Source: Chlamydiota bacterium
Lineage (GTDB): Bacteria; Chlamydiota; Chlamydiia; Chlamydiales; Waddliaceae
NCBI GenBank assembly: GCA_011065005.1
Contig: JAAKFP010000140.1
Coordinates: 1 to 6,838 of the forward strand
Direction: 5' to 3'
Length of the DNA stretch: 6,838 bases
Every line of letters starts with the position of its first letter. Position 1 is the first letter of the stretch. Shown in pieces: positions 3,811 to 6,838 of the stretch. Position numbers and translations under genes: made by a program. Under the pieces are notes generated by a model. The model made no database searches. It had not been told where the DNA came from and worked only from the letters and a program-made list of their open reading frames with translations.

Positions 3811-6603
3811 ATGGCTATGGCTGAATCAATAAAAAAACAAAAAACCACCACAAAATATATTTTTCGCTACGGGCAAGATATAGAAACACCCCCTCTAGAC
3901 AAAAATCTTTTAGGTGGCAAAGGAAAAGGCCTAGCGGAAATGGTATCAATCGGCCTTCCCATTCCCCCTGGATTCATTATCAGCACAGAAGCCTGCAATG
4001 CCTACCGAAAAAACAACCGGCTTTTTCCCAAAGGATTTGAACAAGAGGTCTTCTCCGCAATGAAGGATCTAGAAACTCGTACTGGAAAAATATTTGGCGG
4101 CGAAACAAAAACTCTGCTTCTCTCTGTACGCTCCGGATCCCGCGTCTCCATGCCAGGGATGATGGACACAATTCTAAACCTAGGCCTCAATGACCAATCT
4201 GTTGTAAGTTTTGCCAAATTCACCCAAAACGAAAGACTGGCCTACGACAGCTACCGTCGCCTCATCATGATGTATGCCAACATCGTAAAAGATATCAGTC
4301 GCAAGCACTTCGAAAAAACCTTCGAGGTTCTCAAAATGGAAGAAGGGGCGAAACGAGATTTCGAACTCAGCATTGCTTCTTTAAAAGAATCTTGTAACCT
4401 ATTTAAAAAAATCTATGAAAAAGAGGTGGGAATCCCTTTCCCTCAAGATCCCCAAGAACAACTCTTCGAAGCTATTGCTGCAGTTTTTGACAGCTGGAAT
4501 TGCGAGCGCGCAAAACTGTACCGCCAGCTGCATCACTATCCCGAGGACTGGGGAACAGCTGTAAATGTAGTGACAATGGTGTTTGGAAACAAAAATCAAA
4601 ATTCCGCAACAGGAGTAGGCTTCACCAGAAACCCTGGAACAGGAACAAACCACTTCTTCGGAGAATTCTTAACAAACGCTCAAGGCGAGGAGGTCGTCGC
4701 AGGAATTCGCACTCCCCATCCTATCAATATATACCAAAAGGAAATTACTGGATCTTCTCTGGACAGCCTAGAAGAAATTATGCCAGAGGTATATCAAGAA
4801 CTGGATGTCATCATCAAAAAGCTAGAGCTGCACTACAAAGACATGCAGGATATTGAATTCACCATCGATGATGGGCAACTCTTCATGCTACAAACCCGCA
4901 CAGGAAAACGGACCGGTTTCGCGGCAGTACGTATGGCTGTCGAAATGTTAGAAGAAGGGTTGATCGATGAAGAAACCGCCCTCACACGGGTACACCCTGA
5001 ACAGCTCACCCAGCTCCTAGCACAAGTTTTCCATCCAGATGCCAAGAAAAAAGCGAGAAACAAAATGGTTGCCATAGGGATCAATGCCGGTCCCGGAGCT
5101 GCGACAGGAAAAGCAGCCTTTTCCTCAGAAAAAGCTGTAGAAATGAAAAAACAAGGGATTCGGTGTATTCTTGTTCGAGAAGAAACCAACCCCGACGACT
5201 TTCCTGGAATCGTAGCCTCAGAAGGGATTTTGACGATTCATGGGGGAAGTACGAGCCATGCCGCTGTTGTCGCTCGTGGGCTGGGAAAACCATGCGTTGT
5301 AGGATGTGAAGAACTACACCACCACGATGAGGAAAAAACTATTTCCGCCAAAGGATTAACGCTAAAAGAAGGCGACGATGTCTCTATCGATGGACAAACC
5401 GGGGAAGTGCTCTTCTGTACCATACCCACGAGCGCATCCGAAATCGTTCAGGTATTAATCGACAAAACATTGAAGGAGGAAAATAGTCTTATCTTCCAAC
5501 ACTATCAAGAGATTATGAAGCTCGCCGACAAATATCGCACCCTTCGCGTTCGCACCAATGCCGACACAGCCCATGACTGCACTGTGGCTCTCGCTTTTGG
5601 TGCAGAAGGTATTGGACTCTGCCGTACTGAACACATGTTTATGGCCCCCGAAAGGCTAAACGACGTCCGTCGCATGTTTTTTAGCACCAAACCTAAAGAA
5701 CGCAATGAAGCGATCGCAAGATTGCTTCCCCACCAGAAAAATGACTTCATCGACATCTTCCGCACAATGGCCGGCCGCCCTGTATGCATCAGACTTCTCG
5801 ACCCCCCTCTCCACGAATTCATGCCGCACACCGATCACGAACTTGATGCTTTATCAGAGCTAATGGGTCTGTCCCACACAGAACTCGCGGAAATCCGAGA
5901 ATCTCTGAAAGAACAAAACCCCATGCTCGGCCATCGAGGCTGCCGCCTCGGGATCATCTATCCTGAACTTACTGAAATGCAAACCCGCGCTATCTTTGAA
6001 GCTGCTTTAGAGGTAACCCACGAAGGAATTTCCGTTTTTCCAGAAATCATGGTTCCCTTAGTCGCAGTCAAAGAGGAACTCGACCATCAAATTAGTGTCA
6101 TACGACAAACAGCTGACCAAATTCTCTCTGTCGCCGGCGTTACAATCCCCTACTCCATAGGAACGATGATCGAAACCCCCAGAGCTGCCCTCACAGCCGA
6201 TGAAATCGCCCAAAGTGCGGAATTCTTTAGCTTCGGCACTAACGACCTGACCCAAACAACATTTGGAATCAGCCGCGACGATAGCGCTAAATTTGTTCCG
6301 CTATATGTCAGCGGAATCCCTAACCCCCTTGACGCAGAAAAAGTCTTCACAATTCTCCCTGACGATCCATTTCAGTCCATAGACCTCCCAGGTGTAGGAC
6401 AGCTTATGAAAATCGCTATGGAACGCGCACGGAAAGTACGCCCCGACATCAAATGTGGAATCTGCGGAGAACATGGCGGCGAAGCGAAATCAATACGGTT
6501 CTGCCATGATCTTGGCCTCGACTATGTCTCCTGCTCCCCCTACCGTATCCCCGTTGCCAAACTCGCCGCCGCCCTAGCAACACTAAAGAAGGCGGAGGAC
6601 TGA
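3811..6603 (+). CDS. ppdK: Pyruvate, phosphate dikinase
   Basis: This cytosolic enzyme interconverts pyruvate + ATP + Pi and phosphoenolpyruvate + AMP + PPi, so it can serve gluconeogenesis or PPi-linked glycolysis. From the ATG at 3811 the protein has 930 residues, somewhat longer than the usual ~870-890. The N-terminal nucleotide-binding region shows GGKGKGLAEM, VRSGSRVSMPGMMDT (about 106-120), TGVGFTRNPGTG (267-278) and DIEFTIDDGQLFMLQTRTGK. The phospho-carrier domain has GGSTSHAAVVARGLGKPCV with catalytic His483; Thr481 matches the site phosphorylated by PPDK regulatory proteins. The C-terminal pyruvate/PEP barrel keeps Arg605, Arg661, Glu788, Asn811, Asp812 and Cys885, equivalent to known catalytic residues of the Clostridium symbiosum enzyme. 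All key residues are present, so it should be active. A loop around GIPNPLDAEKVFTI, between FGISRDDSAKF and DPFQSID, appears about ten residues longer than usual. An upstream TTG at 3745 would add 22 residues but overlaps the predicted promoter. Confidence 0.97.
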   Translation: MAMAESIKKQKTTTKYIFRYGQDIETPPLDKNLLGGKGKGLAEMVSIGLPIPPGFIISTEACNAYRKNNRLFPKGFEQEVFSAMKDLETRTGKIFGGETKTLLLSVRSGSRVSMPGMMDTILNLGLNDQSVVSFAKFTQNERLAYDSYRRLIMMYANIVKDISRKHFEKTFEVLKMEEGAKRDFELSIASLKESCNLFKKIYEKEVGIPFPQDPQEQLFEAIAAVFDSWNCERAKLYRQLHHYPEDWGTAVNVVTMVFGNKNQNSATGVGFTRNPGTGTNHFFGEFLTNAQGEEVVAGIRTPHPINIYQKEITGSSLDSLEEIMPEVYQELDVIIKKLELHYKDMQDIEFTIDDGQLFMLQTRTGKRTGFAAVRMAVEMLEEGLIDEETALTRVHPEQLTQLLAQVFHPDAKKKARNKMVAIGINAGPGAATGKAAFSSEKAVEMKKQGIRCILVREETNPDDFPGIVASEGILTIHGGSTSHAAVVARGLGKPCVVGCEELHHHDEEKTISAKGLTLKEGDDVSIDGQTGEVLFCTIPTSASEIVQVLIDKTLKEENSLIFQHYQEIMKLADKYRTLRVRTNADTAHDCTVALAFGAEGIGLCRTEHMFMAPERLNDVRRMFFSTKPKERNEAIARLLPHQKNDFIDIFRTMAGRPVCIRLLDPPLHEFMPHTDHELDALSELMGLSHTELAEIRESLKEQNPMLGHRGCRLGIIYPELTEMQTRAIFEAALEVTHEGISVFPEIMVPLVAVKEELDHQISVIRQTADQILSVAGVTIPYSIGTMIETPRAALTADEIAQSAEFFSFGTNDLTQTTFGISRDDSAKFVPLYVSGIPNPLDAEKVFTILPDDPFQSIDLPGVGQLMKIAMERARKVRPDIKCGICGEHGGEAKSIRFCHDLGLDYVSCSPYRIPVAKLAAALATLKKAED

Positions 6604-6615
6604 AGGCGGAAGACT
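6588..6615 (+). repeat. 14-bp tandem duplication across the ppdK stop codon
   Basis: GAAGGCGGAGGACT (6588-6601) is followed directly by GAAGGCGGAAGACT (6602-6615), with one mismatch. The first copy runs into the TGA stop at 6601-6603 and the second into TAA at 6614-6616. Loss of either copy would leave the same C-terminal residues KKAED before a stop, so the duplication is neutral to the protein. Confidence 0.85.
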
Positions 6616-6636
6616 AAGCCAACAATTTATTATCAA

Positions 6637-6711
6637 GATGGGAAGGATAGGAAGGATAAAAAGATAAAGGATATTTTTATTTTATTAATCCTACCCATCC
6701 TGTCCATCCTG
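6637..6711. repeat. Imperfect palindromic repeat built on CCATCCTGT units, downstream of ppdK
   Basis: The left arm (about 6637-6661) contains GATGGGAAGGATAGGAAGGA. The right arm (about 6680-6711) contains CCTACCCATCCTGTCCATCC and pairs with it imperfectly, with a few extra bases in the right arm. The right arm holds two CCATCCTG units in tandem and the left arm has GGA(A/T)-type units. An A/T-rich inner loop separates them. The unit type resembles short dispersed repeats seen in many bacterial intergenic regions, from general memory. It starts about 34 nt after the ppdK stop and could fold at the 3' end of the ppdK mRNA. No U-run follows, so it is not a classical terminator. Confidence 0.72.
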
Positions 6712-6760
6712 TAATAGCCGCTCCCGCTGAAGCAACTTTCTTATTGTTAATGATTTATTT

Positions 6761-6780
6761 ACCACCGAGAACACAGAGAA
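6761..6780. repeat. Half-element of a third dispersed repeat type (ACCACCGAGAACACAGAG)
   Basis: The stretch contains the phased motif ACCACCGAG followed by AACACAGAG. It resembles the arm of a common intergenic repeat class (ACCACnGAG/nACACnGAG units, from general memory). No inverted partner is visible in the remaining 58 bases, so it is either a lone arm or a degraded copy. The rest of the ~235-nt region after ppdK shows no gene. Confidence 0.45.
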
Positions 6781-6838
6781 TGGAAAAATTTCGGGGTTTA
6801 TTAAAAATAGACCCTCTCATAAAACCTCAAATTTCTCT

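Noticed and set aside
4500..4856. Plus-strand frame of 118 codons within ppdK.
   Set aside because: It is an out-of-frame shadow, rich in arginine and serine, inside a fully conserved enzyme gene.

Overview
The window is bacterial chromosomal DNA of moderate GC content. It has dense genes in short convergent and divergent blocks, bacterial Shine-Dalgarno sites and a sigma70-type promoter. The organism cannot be fixed from the sequence. Signal peptides, a decayed lipid-hydrolase-like gene and several families of short palindromic intergenic repeats would fit a Gram-negative bacterium. An amoeba-associated or environmental chlamydia-like lineage is possible, but this is a weak inference. There is no tRNA, rRNA, CRISPR array, transposase, phage gene or recognisable defence system.

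Layout. (1) Positions 1 to about 850 hold the decayed 3' part of a neutral/alkaline ceramidase-family gene on the + strand. The first ~280 bases carry no gene I can support. The family resemblance continues in one frame across a TGA and a TAA and upstream of the apparent GTG start, so this is read as a pseudogene. (2) Positions 968-3047 hold a tightly overlapping minus-strand trio, transcribed right to left: an S66-family LD-carboxypeptidase with an N-terminal export signal, a Mut7-C/PIN-like putative RNase with a zinc ribbon, and a DUF2878-type membrane protein. Overlaps of 1 nt and 13 nt suggest translational coupling. (3) A palindromic repeat built on CACAGAT units (3112-3182) separates this trio from a small four-helix membrane protein on the same strand (3207-3611). 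(4) A divergent intergenic region of about 200 bases carries a strong predicted promoter for the largest gene, pyruvate phosphate dikinase (ppdK, 3811-6603, +). (5) Downstream of ppdK lie a second imperfect palindrome built on CCATCCTGT units and a half-element of a third repeat type.

Functionally, ppdK is a complete central-carbon enzyme interconverting pyruvate and phosphoenolpyruvate. The LD-carboxypeptidase acts on peptidoglycan peptides and appears to be exported, unlike cytoplasmic E. coli LdcA. The roles of the Mut7-C and DUF2878 partners are unknown, and their coupling to the peptidase is the least ordinary gene arrangement here. I see no convincing evidence for a wholly new multi-gene system. 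The best leads are the coupled trio, the decayed ceramidase gene and the three co-occurring dispersed repeat families.
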